Positions 13,324 through 21,607 are shown, counted from the stretch's first letter. The stretch: 22,733 bases of DNA from an uncultured Mollicutes bacterium (GCA_900543055.1 UQQI01000024.1:1-22733), one strand, 5' to 3'. The notes: generated from the sequence alone by a model not told the origin. Made by a program: numbers and translations.

Positions 13324-15349
13324 ATTATCATTATAGAATATAAGAAAAAGTATAAAAGACTATGTAATTTACTTTTTCACTTTAATTCTTGGTATTGCTA
13401 TATTTTATGTATTTAATGCAATTGATGATCAAACTGTTATGCTTGATGTTTAAAACTCAATTTTTTCTATAATAAAATTATTAACAAACATGCTTTCTGG
13501 AGTTAGTATTTTTGTTTCATTTATATTAGCATTTTTAATTATTTATGCGAGCAGATTTTTGATGAAAAGAAGAAATAAAGAATTTGGAACATATTTAACT
13601 CTTGGAATGAGTAAGAGAAAAATATCTTTAATTTTATTTTTTGAAACATTAATTATTGGTGTTTTTTCACTTGTAATTGGACTGGGTGTTGGATTTTTAT
13701 TATCACAATTAATGAGTATTTTGGTAGCGAATATGTTTGAAGCAAATTTAAATAAATTTACTTTTATATTTTCTAAAGTAGCATTTTTAAAAACACTTTT
13801 ATATTTTAGTATTATGTATTTAGTTGTGATGATTTTTAATACAATAAATATTAGTAAATGTAAATTAATTGATTTAATACAATCAAATAAAAAGTCTGAA
13901 AAAATAAAACTTAAGACGCCATATATTTGTATAATAATTTTTATTTTAGCTTGTATTATGTTAGGTTATGCATATTATTTAGTAATTGGAGATGTCTCAA
14001 TTTTAAGTAATCGTAAGATATTTAGTGCTATTGGTTTGGGAGCCATATCAACATTTTTAATATTTTGGTCATTGTCAGGTTTGCTTTTACGTATTTTTAT
14101 GAATATGAAGAAAGTATATTATAAAGGATTAAATAGTTTTATTTTAAGACAATTTTCAAGTAAAATTAATACAACAGTTTTTTCTACAACAATAATTTGT
14201 TTGATGCTTTTTATTACTATTTGTGTTTTATCAACGGCTTTATCAATGAAAAATTCTCTAAATCAAAATTTAATTACTTTTTCTCCAAGAGATATTGAAT
14301 TAATTCAGGTTTATCATTATTCTAAAGATGATGATTTGACTGAGATACAGAAAGAAAATTTTAAGTTGAATTTTGATGAATTATTTATTAAATATTGGTT
14401 TGATATAAAAGAAGAATTTAAAAACATTACTTATTTTTCACTTTATTATGATGATAATATTACATTAAAATCAACTTTAGGTTCTTATTATAAAATTGCT
14501 AAAGAAAAGTATCCTTTTTTAAGGTATGATGAGAATATTATTTTAATGAAGAATAGTGATTATAATAGAGTTGCGAAAAGTTTTGGCTTAGAAAAAATTA
14601 AATTAAATAGTAATCAATATGTTGTTGTTGGTAATTATAATGAAATGATTAATATAAAAAATGAAGCTTTAAAAAGGAATGCTAAAGTTATTATTAATGA
14701 TAATGCTTATTTTCCAAAATATAAAAAAACTGTTAATGGTTTTTATGGAATGGGTAGTCAAGAGAGTGAATTAGGTTTTATTGTTTTACCTGATGAGGCA
14801 TTAAGTGGCAAACAAATAAGTAATAATCGAATGATTGCTGATTATAGAGGAGAAGCTAATAAAGTTGAGGAGAAGCTTAGTTCAATAATGAAAGATTTAA
14901 AGTTTTCCTCTGATTGTTATGTTACATATAATACAAAAAAAGACATTCGTGATGCTAGTGTAGGGTTAGGTGCTTTAGTTACTTTTTTAGGATTATATTT
15001 AGGAATTGTTTTTTTAATATCATGTGCTGCGATGCTTGCCTTAAAAGAGTTGTCTGAATCAAGTGATAATGACTTGAAGTTTAATATGCTTAGAAGGCTT
15101 GGTGTTGATGAGAAGATGATTAATAAAACTTTATTTATTCAGATTGGAATATTTTTTATGTTTCCATTAATACTTGCTATTATTCATTCTATATTTGGTA
15201 TTATTTTTTGTAATGTTATTTTAGAAACTATGGGTATAAGTTTTAATTTAATGTCTATTATATTTACTGCTATTTTGATGGTTATTATTTATGGAGGATA
15301 TTTCTTAGTAACTTATTTTTGTAGTATAAATATTATTAAGGAAAAGTAA
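13313..15349 (+). pseudogene. bceB: BceB-like FtsX-type permease with two in-frame stops near the N-terminus
   Basis: Membrane subunit of the Bce transporter. Reading from ATG 13313, which overlaps the ATPase's restored end, gives MLFKLSL, TAG at 13334, then NIRKSIKDYVIYFF and a first membrane helix, then TAA at 13451, then IIKLLTNMLSGVSIFVSFILAFLII and an unbroken frame to 15349. No frameshift is involved. The restored product is about 678 residues, normal for BceB: one helix, an FtsX-like bundle with the KRRNKEFGTYLTLGMSKRKIS loop, more helices, a large extracellular domain (about residues 290-520), then a final helix set with ARRLGV-like RRLGVDE. Reinitiation at ATG 13490 would yield 619 residues lacking the first helix. 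The regular family match upstream of the stops argues that both are real mutations or errors within one gene. Confidence 0.85.
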
Positions 15350-15373
15350 TTTTTAATATTAGAGAATTAGTTT

Positions 15374-15398
15374 ATAGGACTAGTCCTTTATTTTTTTT
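15374..15398 (+). terminator. Terminator of the Bce module
   Basis: AGGA and TCCT pair around a CTAG loop, extended by AT/TA beyond one mismatch, followed by eight T residues (15391-15398). It lies 25 bases after the permease stop. Confidence 0.7.
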
Positions 15399-15688
15399 GT
15401 TGGAAGTTAAGTGGAAGGTATTAGATAGTAAATTTATTATAGTTAAAGGAAATAATTTTACTATTTATTATGTTTTATTGGTAAAAATATCTTTATAAAA
15501 TATTTAAAATTAATAAAAAATGATAAAATTAAGGTCTATTATAATATTGTAAGAAAAATTTTTTTAGAGTATGATTAAGTTCCAAAATAGAAATTTAATT
15601 ATATAGACATTTATATTGTTTAGTGTGAATTTTATTTTTTAATATCTTTTTTTTTATATTTCTTGTATAATTTATAGTAGGTGATTAT
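15399..15688 (+). promoter_or_regulatory. Long leader/intergenic region before the prepilin operon
   Basis: Nothing coding is evident. It holds a long imperfect hairpin (15422-15438 with 15451-15467, sixteen pairs, one G-T and one mismatch), a TATAAT at 15540-15545 with no clear -35, and a second TATAAT at 15666-15671 that overlaps the start region and would give a leader of only about ten bases. An ATG at 15571 opens an eleven-codon frame without a convincing ribosome-binding site. The GGTGAT site of the pilin gene is at 15680-15685. Transcription from the 15540 box is the more natural option. Confidence 0.45.
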
Positions 15689-17743
15689 ATGAAAATAAAT
15701 AATAAAGGTTTTTCATTAGTTGAATTATTGGCTGTTGTTGCAATTCTTGCTGTTTTAGTAACTGTTGGTATTTCTGCATATTCAAAGTATGTCGAAGATT
15801 CTAAAAGAACAATGTATGCAAAAATGGCAAAAGATTATATTAATGAAGCTAGAGTTCAAATTTCTAGTAAAGAAATTAAAAAGATTTCTAATCCAACGTA
15901 TTCATATTATATTTCTATTGAGAAACTTTCAGATAATGATCCGTTAGAACCATCTCCGTTTGGTAAATGGAATGAAGCTTATGTTATTTTTGTTCCTGGT
16001 AAAAATGGACAAGACAGATATTATTTTGCTAGTATCGATGAAGTTGGTTGGATGATTGATGGGGTAGAAGAGTCTAAAATTACTAAAAATAGTGTTAGGC
16101 ATGTTACTGATAAAGATTCTTTAGATAAGAAATTTAAAGGTGACGGTACTGAAAAGATAATTACTATTAATGGAGATGGCACTAGAGGTGAGTCTAAAGA
16201 AACTATTGCTTGGACAATATCTGAAACTAAGAAATGTTTTAGTTTTACTAATTTAAATAATGGTACTATTAGACTTAATTATTATAACCTTGCATGTGGT
16301 AAAGATGTTACTATACCAACTCAAGTAGGTGGTAAAAAAGTAACTGAAATTTATACATCCACGTTTGATAGTATGGGTATTACTAGTGTTAATTTACCTA
16401 GTACTTTAACTAGTATAGGTTCACGTGCATTTATTAGTAATAATCTTACTTCCGTTAATATACCAAGTGGTTGTAAAACTATTGGGTCCGAAGCCTTTTA
16501 TGGTAATAAAATAAGTAGTGTTAAAATACCTAGCAGTGTTTCAACTATTGGACAAAGAGCATTCTACAATAATAAAATAAATGGGTATATATATAAGATT
16601 GTTCCAAATAAAAATGCAAGTATCGGTTCATGTGCTTTTTGTAGGAATAGTGTATATGGTGCTGGATTTACATTTAATGGTCAAGCAGTAAAAGGATATA
16701 TTGGAGATTTTTCTGAATTTGCTGATAAAAGGTTTATAATTCCAACTGAAACTCCAGATGGAAAACCGGTAACTGAAATTAGTGATTCTGCCTTTTATGG
16801 ATTACCTTTGGGGGGTTATACAGTTGTAATTCCAAGTACTGTTACAAGAATTGGTGGATCAGCATTTAGTTTTTCAGGAGTAAGCGCAGTAAATTTACCA
16901 AAAGGATTAAAAAGAATAGATGGTTCAGCATTTTATTCATGTAATTTAACATCACTTGATATTCCAGATACTGTAACATCAATTGGTGGACTTGCTTTTA
17001 ATAGAAATAGTGTTAGTGCATCAAGTAAAGATTTATGGATATATAGAAGAACGGATAGTGGAATAGATTATTCAACTATAATTGGATATTCAGGAGCAAA
17101 TAGAACGAACTTAGTTATTCCAACAACTGCTGGACCTAAAAAAACAACACTTACAACTATTGGAGATAATGCTTTTAGATATTTGGACTTAAGAGGAAGT
17201 TTGGTAATACCAAGTACTGTTTCATCATATGGTTCACTTGCATTTAATCTTAATTATTTATCAAGTATTGATCAAGGATATGATGCAAAAGGAAATAAAG
17301 TTGTATCTACCGATGGTATTATATATAAACGTACAGGAAGTGGAAAAGTAGACACCTCATATGTATATTCTTTTGCAAACAATAATAATACTCATCCTGT
17401 TATACCAAGCGGTGTTAAGACTATAGGGCCATATGCATTTTATTATTCTAGAATTCAAAGTATAAGTTTGCCTGAAGGTCTTACAACTATTGGATATAAT
17501 GCATTTGAACTTGCAGATTTACGTGGCACTGTTACAATTCCAAGTACTGTAACTTCTATTGGAAGTAATGCATTTTATAAAGCAAAGACCTGGACATCAT
17601 TCAATTATTATATGACGAAGATAGTAAACAAAACTAATCGTGCATTTGATTGGAGAAGTATAACAGGTGGTCCAAGTGCTGCAAATTTTGTGACTGGTAC
17701 TGTAGAAAATTGGTATGGAGATATTGAAGTAGTTAGGGGATAG
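15689..17743 (+). CDS. Prepilin-like N-terminus fused to a BspA-type leucine-rich-repeat head
   Basis: A 684-residue surface protein. Its N-terminus is a class III signal: NNKG followed by FSLVELLAVVAILAV, with cleavage expected after Gly7, N-methylated Phe8 and the +5 Glu12, then the usual hydrophobic pilin helix. Residues 30-165 resemble a pilin body with a GWMIDGVEES segment. From about 190 to the end come BspA/LRR_5 units, each carrying a variant of IPSTVTSIGSNAFY with connecting N/S-rich turns; about ten are visible, interrupted by longer inserts near 285-345, 440-480 and 540-590. BspA repeats usually mediate adhesion. The protein should be membrane-inserted, cleaved by a prepilin peptidase and assembled or displayed with the repeat domain outward. 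No frameshift is present. It leads a three-gene operon. No pilus motor or peptidase is in the window. Confidence 0.88.
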   Translation: MKINNKGFSLVELLAVVAILAVLVTVGISAYSKYVEDSKRTMYAKMAKDYINEARVQISSKEIKKISNPTYSYYISIEKLSDNDPLEPSPFGKWNEAYVIFVPGKNGQDRYYFASIDEVGWMIDGVEESKITKNSVRHVTDKDSLDKKFKGDGTEKIITINGDGTRGESKETIAWTISETKKCFSFTNLNNGTIRLNYYNLACGKDVTIPTQVGGKKVTEIYTSTFDSMGITSVNLPSTLTSIGSRAFISNNLTSVNIPSGCKTIGSEAFYGNKISSVKIPSSVSTIGQRAFYNNKINGYIYKIVPNKNASIGSCAFCRNSVYGAGFTFNGQAVKGYIGDFSEFADKRFIIPTETPDGKPVTEISDSAFYGLPLGGYTVVIPSTVTRIGGSAFSFSGVSAVNLPKGLKRIDGSAFYSCNLTSLDIPDTVTSIGGLAFNRNSVSASSKDLWIYRRTDSGIDYSTIIGYSGANRTNLVIPTTAGPKKTTLTTIGDNAFRYLDLRGSLVIPSTVSSYGSLAFNLNYLSSIDQGYDAKGNKVVSTDGIIYKRTGSGKVDTSYVYSFANNNNTHPVIPSGVKTIGPYAFYYSRIQSISLPEGLTTIGYNAFELADLRGTVTIPSTVTSIGSNAFYKAKTWTSFNYYMTKIVNKTNRAFDWRSITGGPSAANFVTGTVENWYGDIEVVRG

Positions 17744-17746
17744 AAT

Positions 17747-18073
17747 ATGAAAAATAGAAAGATTATTTTAATTATAGTTTTTATAATTTCGCTTATATTA
17801 ATAGGAATAGGGATATTTCTTAGTTTGAAGGGAGAATATAATACTAAGAATGAAAATAATGAAGTAGACAATGGTGAGGTAATAGTAGATTACAATATTA
17901 ATTATTATAATAGTGTAGATGAGGCAATTAATTATATTAAGGCTATAAGAAATACAGAAAATGTTAATATTATTAATGAAGATGAAAATAACTATTATAT
18001 AGAAGTTAGTGTTAATAATAGTACTTTTAATTATGTTTATTCTAAAGTAGACAATACTTTATCTGAAGAATAA
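17747..18073 (+). CDS. Small membrane-anchored protein in the prepilin operon
   Basis: A 108-residue protein starting three bases after the prepilin-LRR stop. It has a Lys/Arg N-terminus, one hydrophobic helix (about residues 6-27), then an acidic, Asn-rich outer domain of about 75 residues with the repeated strand pattern YNINYYNSVDEAINYIK and YYIEVSVNNSTFNYVYSK. No lipobox Cys, no prepilin motif and no cysteine at all. The position between two prepilin genes suggests a pilus-associated membrane protein or minor component. I do not recognise a family. The start codon is preceded only by a weak GGGGAT site within the upstream gene's end, so translational coupling is likely. Confidence 0.75.
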   Translation: MKNRKIILIIVFIISLILIGIGIFLSLKGEYNTKNENNEVDNGEVIVDYNINYYNSVDEAINYIKAIRNTENVNIINEDENNYYIEVSVNNSTFNYVYSKVDNTLSEE

Positions 18074-18096
18074 TTATGTATTTAGGAGGGAATAAT

Positions 18097-18699
18097 ATGT
18101 TCAAATTAGATAATAAAGGTTTTTCGCTAATTGAACTTTTAGCAGCAATGGTTATACTAATTATTTTATTTTCATCAATTATGGTTAGTACAGGAGCAAT
18201 AATTAGAAATTCTAATAAAAACGCATTTATTATTAATGCTAAAGCATATGCTAGTGCATTAAGAGAAAATAGTTATCAAGATAATTTAAGTATTGATGAA
18301 GAAGATAGTATTTTCTTTATTGATCCTAAATATTTAGAAATGGATGGTACTAATTATGAAAGTCCTTTTGGAGAGTATGTAGTTAATTATTTGGTTGTAA
18401 CATTTGATGGTAATAAATTTCACTATTTTTATGTTGCATATGATGATGAAGGATGGGGAGTTAGATTAGGAAAAGAACTTACTAATTTAAAAAAGTCAGA
18501 TGTTGAATTCTTAGATGATGATTTTAATGAAGAAATCTTTGAGTATAAAAAATTTAATAATTCAAATAAAAATTGTTCTAAACTTAAAAGTTATTTAATT
18601 AACGTAAATAATTCATCTGACCCATTTAGTGATAAAGCAAAGGCAGTATTTATTGATAAAGAAGGAAATTTTACTACTATTGATTTAAGCGTTTGCTAA
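18097..18699 (+). CDS. Second type IV prepilin-like protein
   Basis: A 200-residue pseudopilin. The class III leader LDNKG is followed by FSLIELLAAMVILIIL: cleavage expected after Gly8, N-methylated Phe9, +5 Glu13. The hydrophobic helix extends to about residue 35. The globular part contains FHYFYVAYDDEGWGVRLGKEL, a core much like FYFASIDEVGW of the first prepilin, suggesting the two pilin bodies are related. A Cys in NKNCSKLK and the C-terminal Cys could form a disulfide. The start at 18097 is chosen over an upstream ATG at 18076 because AGGAGGG lies seven bases ahead and the leader then has the normal length. It is the last gene before a terminator. Confidence 0.88.
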   Translation: MFKLDNKGFSLIELLAAMVILIILFSSIMVSTGAIIRNSNKNAFIINAKAYASALRENSYQDNLSIDEEDSIFFIDPKYLEMDGTNYESPFGEYVVNYLVVTFDGNKFHYFYVAYDDEGWGVRLGKELTNLKKSDVEFLDDDFNEEIFEYKKFNNSNKNCSKLKSYLINVNNSSDPFSDKAKAVFIDKEGNFTTIDLSVC

Positions 18700-18730
18700 A
18701 TAGATAACTTTTCTATCTATTTTGTTTTCT
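18698..18730 (+). terminator. Terminator of the prepilin operon
   Basis: AAATAGATA (18698-18706) and TATCTATTT (18714-18722) pair perfectly over 9 bp around a seven-base loop, followed by TGTTTTCTTTC. The left arm begins in the stop codon of the second prepilin. Confidence 0.75.
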
Positions 18731-18766
18731 TTCGTAAAAAACACTAAATAAATAGAATAAAAGTGA

Positions 18767-18772
18767 TATAAT
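18767..18772 (+). promoter_or_regulatory. -10 element before the type VII-like island
   Basis: A TATAAT only seven bases before the ATG at 18779. If used, the mRNA would be almost leaderless for that start. Alternatively, translation starts at TTG 18847 or GTG 18850, just after an AGGTGA site at 18836. No clear -35. Confidence 0.4.
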
Positions 18773-18778
18773 TTTATT

Positions 18779-19946
18779 ATGATAGATGATGATTTTTATA
18801 TGGATTTGAATTATAACTCTGATTAATTTGAAATAGGTGAAGCTGTTGTGTCTTCTATTAAAAGTTCTATAGATACAAGTAATTCATCAATAAAAAGTGA
18901 TTTTGATAAAGTTATTAATGTTGCGAATGATTATAAGATTAATTTGTCAAATACTATAAAATTTGATGATCTGAAAAGTGATTTTTTTTCACTACTACTT
19001 ATTTAGATGATGTTTCAAAAAGTGCACTTTTGGCCAAATCTGCAATTGATTCTTATTCTGAGAGTAATGGTACAGAACAAGACAAGCAAATATTGTTATC
19101 TGTTCTTTTAGCAAGTGTAAATAATTCTAAACCAAAAGCACTTGTTAAAACAGTTTATACTGGTTTAATGGGTGGATCAATGTTAGGAGAAGGTTTTCTT
19201 AGTTTCTTTGAAGATGTTGGGGATTGTGCTATTGTTTTAGGAAGTGGAGTTGCTGGCTTTTTTGATAAGAAGAAAGCCCAAGAAATGAGAATTTTGCATC
19301 TAAAAATTTATCCAAGGATTTATTTGAAAATAATTCTACGTTTGAAAAAATCAATAAATATAGTTATTTTGATAAAAATAGTGTTTATGCTGCTGTATTT
19401 AAATTAGGTGGAAAGGCTGCAGCAGCAGTAATAGTTGGTAGCGTTGCATCAAAGGCTGTAAGTAGTTTTACAAAAGCAAAATCTATTGTTGTTGCTTCTA
19501 ATATTAGTACATTTGGAAGTGATACAAGAGAAAATTTAAGTAGAGGTATGGGATTGAAGAGTTCTTTAATGTTTGCTGGAGCAAGTCTTGCTATTACACA
19601 TGCGGTTAATAAGTTTTTGTTACCAGCGCTTGCGTCTAAAGTAGGAGAAACAGTTGCTGATACAAAAGTTGGAAATGTTATTAGGGGTGCTGATGCAGTT
19701 GCATCTAGTGTTTTTGGAAGTAATGTTGATAATGTAAAAAATGTTGCTCAAACTGCAGTTGATTCCTCTATTAAAGAAACAAAATCAAAAACAGGGAATT
19801 TAGTATTTGGTGATGGAAATGAGAAGATTACAAATGATGCTGTTGTTCAAGATGCTGCAAATCTAGGTATTGATACCGCTAAAATAACCGGTGAGCAAGT
19901 AATTGAAAAATCTATAGAGAGAGCTGTAGTTGATGCAGTCTTATAA
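18779..19946 (+). pseudogene. Degenerate type VII secretion-like effector (LXG/WXG-type), one stop and two frameshifts
   Basis: Reading from ATG 18779 gives DDDFYMDLNYNSD, TAA at 18824, then FEIGEAVVSSIKSSID and a helical stretch to the T8 run at 18972-18979. One missing T there moves the frame to TTTYLDDVSKSALLAKSAIDSY and TVYTGLMGGSMLGEGFLSFF. A second missing base near 19287-19293 leads into NFASKNLSKDLFENN, AAVFKLGGKAAAAVIVG and LKSSLMFAGASLAITH, ending at TAA 19944. Restored length is about 389 residues: a helical, Ser/Asp-rich N-terminal domain as in secreted LXG/WXG proteins, then Gly/Ala-rich helices. No recognisable toxin active site is seen. The DUF4176 and WXG-like genes that follow support a type VII context, but no secretion ATPase is in the window. 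Family call is tentative; the broken reading frame is clear. Confidence 0.6.
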
Positions 19947-19961
19947 GAGTAGGTTAATATT

Positions 19962-20246
19962 ATGAATGATTTTTTACCAGTAGGAAGTGTAGTTTTATTA
20001 AAAAATGGAAAAAGCCAATATCAATTATTGGTTATAAGATGTCTTCTTTAGATTAAATATTTAATGAAGGGTCATGAAACTAAATCTAATAAAGTTTATG
20101 ATTATTGTGCAGTGTTATATCCAGAAGGACTAATTAGTAGTGACAACTTTATTTTATTTGATAAAGAAAATATTGATACTGTTATTTTTAAAGAATATGA
20201 AAGTGATTATTGTAAGGAATTATTTGATTTTTTAAGTAAAAAATAG
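19962..20246 (+). pseudogene. DUF4176 protein with an in-frame TAG
   Basis: DUF4176 proteins are small soluble partners found in type VII secretion loci. From ATG 19962 (after an AGTAGG site) the frame reads NDFLPVGSVVLLKNG, the typical opening LPIGSVVLLK, then QYQLLVIRCLL and TAG at 20049-20051. In the same frame it continues into KVYDYCAVLYPEGLISSDNFILFDKENIDTV, the family's YDYxGCLYPEG core and the Phe-x-x-Glu-x-Ile-Asp end, finishing at TAG 20244. Restored length is about 94 residues, normal for the family. An ATG at 20064 could restart translation and yield 60 residues covering the core but lacking the first strands. One substitution explains the break. Confidence 0.72.
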
Positions 20247-20254
20247 GTGATAAC

Positions 20255-20890
20255 ATGGGGTTTGTTAATATGAAAGAGTATTCTGAAAATAGTTTACCTC
20301 AAGCAGGAAGTGCAACAGAATATGTTGTTTATGAAAGTATTAGTAATTATCATCCATATGATATAAGTTGAGTAGTTGATGCAATAGATGGTACTTGTAG
20401 TGAAGTTATTAGTAATTCTAATGATTATTGCAATGATTTGAAAGATAAGATAACTTCTTTAGGAGATGAGTGAGGACAGAAGTTTATCTAAATAGATGAA
20501 AAAGATATTGGTATAGTGGTTCCAGAACAGTTTCAAGATGATTATGATAATATTACAAATTACATCCAAGAACAAGTTGATAGATGCAAAACACTAGTGT
20601 AAGATATTAGTAATAGATTAGATGAAGTAAAGTTATATGTTCAAAAATTTGAAGAAAATTTGAAAACGTTTAATGATTTACGTAATAAAAAAATTTCACT
20701 TGAAAGCAGTATTTCAGATTGTGAATATAGTATAAGTAATGAGTATTCTAAAGAACAAGTAAATAGTATAGTTATTTCTAATTTGCAAGTTAAAAAGAAT
20801 TGTTATGAAACAGAACTTGCAAGTGTTAATTCAAAAATATCTCAATATAATATGATTAATGAACCGGCTGGTCAATGGATAGTTGAATAA
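20255..20890 (+). pseudogene. WXG/LXG-like helical protein with four in-frame stop codons
   Basis: Starts at ATG 20255 after an AGGTGAT site, nine bases past the DUF4176 gene. One frame without any shift runs 211 codons to TAA 20888, interrupted by TGA 20369, TGA 20471, TAA 20489 and TAA 20600. Segments read MKEYSENSLPQAGS, SNYHPYDIS / VVDAIDGTCSEVISN, KITSLGDE / GQKFI / IDEKDIGIVVPEQF, YIQEQVDRCKTLV / DISNRLDEVK, and a long coiled-coil LRNKKISLESSISD ending in PAGQWIVE. The SLGDE-stop-GQKF stretch sits where small WXG proteins have their Trp turn between two helices, so the second TGA may replace Trp. Helical, about 200 residues, next to DUF4176: a secreted type VII substrate or partner is the best guess. 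From ATG 20660 a 76-residue coiled-coil remnant could still be made. Confidence 0.6.
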
Positions 20891-20899
20891 AATATCCTT

Positions 20900-21607
20900 T
20901 TAATTACAAGAAATTCCATCAATACAAATATTTATTGTATAAATACTGTTACCTCTATATTCATTATCTTTAAAATCATCATTGTCATCATACGTGAATA
21001 CACTAAATTGTATTTTAGAATCTATATCAAAGCAAGAATAGCTCATTTGCATTTTGAAAGCAGTAAATAAAGTATTATCGTTCATTTTATTACTTTCTAT
21101 ATGAGAATAAAAACTTTTATTTTGATTTGCATAGTCATCATATAAGTAATTCATTAAATATTCCCATTTATCAAAAGTATTATCTGGACTATAAATATTA
21201 TAAGAAATATTTTCTCCATTTTTTAACTTAAATTTAATATTAAATCCTATTTTTAAATTATTATTTATGTTTTTAAAATTAGTCCATTCATTATAAAATG
21301 ATGTTGCAAAAGTATTATTTAGAGTAATTTCTTCTTCATTACTTGGAAATATTTGAAAAGTATCAATAATTCCTTCTACTTCTAATTTTGTATTAATTGT
21401 ATGTAGTTTTATTAATTTATTTCCAGATAGTTTATAAATACCAATTGGTGTGTTATTTAAATCTTTATAAGAGTTTTTTTCTTCTTTTACATTTTTTTCT
21501 TTAATTATTTCTTTTTGTGTTTTTAGTCCTTTTTCATTTTTGTTTTCTTTTACACAGCCTGTACAAATAGTTAATATAATTAATAGTATATATAGTGTTT
21601 TCTTCAT
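20900..21607 (-). CDS. Secreted lipoprotein of unknown function
   Basis: The only intact minus-strand gene. The 235-residue product has a classical lipoprotein signal: MKK, a hydrophobic stretch YILLIILTI, then the lipobox TGC with Cys18 as the lipidation site. A Lys/Glu-rich linker (about 20-48) follows, then a beta-rich domain beginning PIGIYKLSGNKLIKLH and containing IFPSNEEEITLN, LKIGFNIKFKLKNGENISYN, a KWEYLMNYLYDDYANQN helix, SFYSHIES and a FSVFTYDDNDDFKDNEYRGNSIYTINI end. Three Cys besides Cys18 may form disulfides. It is convergent with the WXG-like remnant (nine bases between stops) with no terminator between. AAGGA precedes its ATG and TATAAT on the minus strand lies at 21627-21632. 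The domain seems conserved, but I cannot name a function. Confidence 0.85.
   Translation of the reverse strand: MKKTLYILLIILTICTGCVKENKNEKGLKTQKEIIKEKNVKEEKNSYKDLNNTPIGIYKLSGNKLIKLHTINTKLEVEGIIDTFQIFPSNEEEITLNNTFATSFYNEWTNFKNINNNLKIGFNIKFKLKNGENISYNIYSPDNTFDKWEYLMNYLYDDYANQNKSFYSHIESNKMNDNTLFTAFKMQMSYSCFDIDSKIQFSVFTYDDNDDFKDNEYRGNSIYTINICIDGISCN

Noticed and set aside
13490..15349. A complete permease starting at ATG 13490
   Set aside because: Family members have about 60 more N-terminal residues, and those residues are present upstream in the same frame, interrupted by two stops. The ATG is internal.
15765..15947. Second + strand frame inside the prepilin-LRR gene
   Set aside because: Out-of-frame shadow within an intact 684-residue gene; no ribosome-binding site.
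17608..17871. Minus-strand open frame over the end of the prepilin-LRR gene
   Set aside because: Antisense to two coupled + strand genes; its apparent hydrophobicity is a by-product of AT-rich coding DNA.
19030..19407. A separate 125-residue gene in the island
   Set aside because: It has no suitable start or ribosome-binding site, and its last 30 residues are an out-of-frame Ile/Lys-rich tail. It is the central segment of the frame-shifted effector gene.
11354..20473. TGA read as tryptophan (Mycoplasma-type code)
   Set aside because: Three internal TGA codons sit at positions where Trp or Arg would fit, and TGA ends only two genes. But about 35 Trp codons in intact genes are all TGG, six of the nine internal stops are TAA or TAG, and a TGA-sense code would destroy the ATGA overlap between regulator and kinase.
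13334..20602. A cytosine-deaminase mutation signature (C to T) behind the stop codons
   Set aside because: Every TAA, TAG and TGA is by definition one C-to-T step from a Gln or Arg codon, so the pattern carries no information. At least two stops in the permease align better with Lys/Arg and Ser codons, which need other changes.
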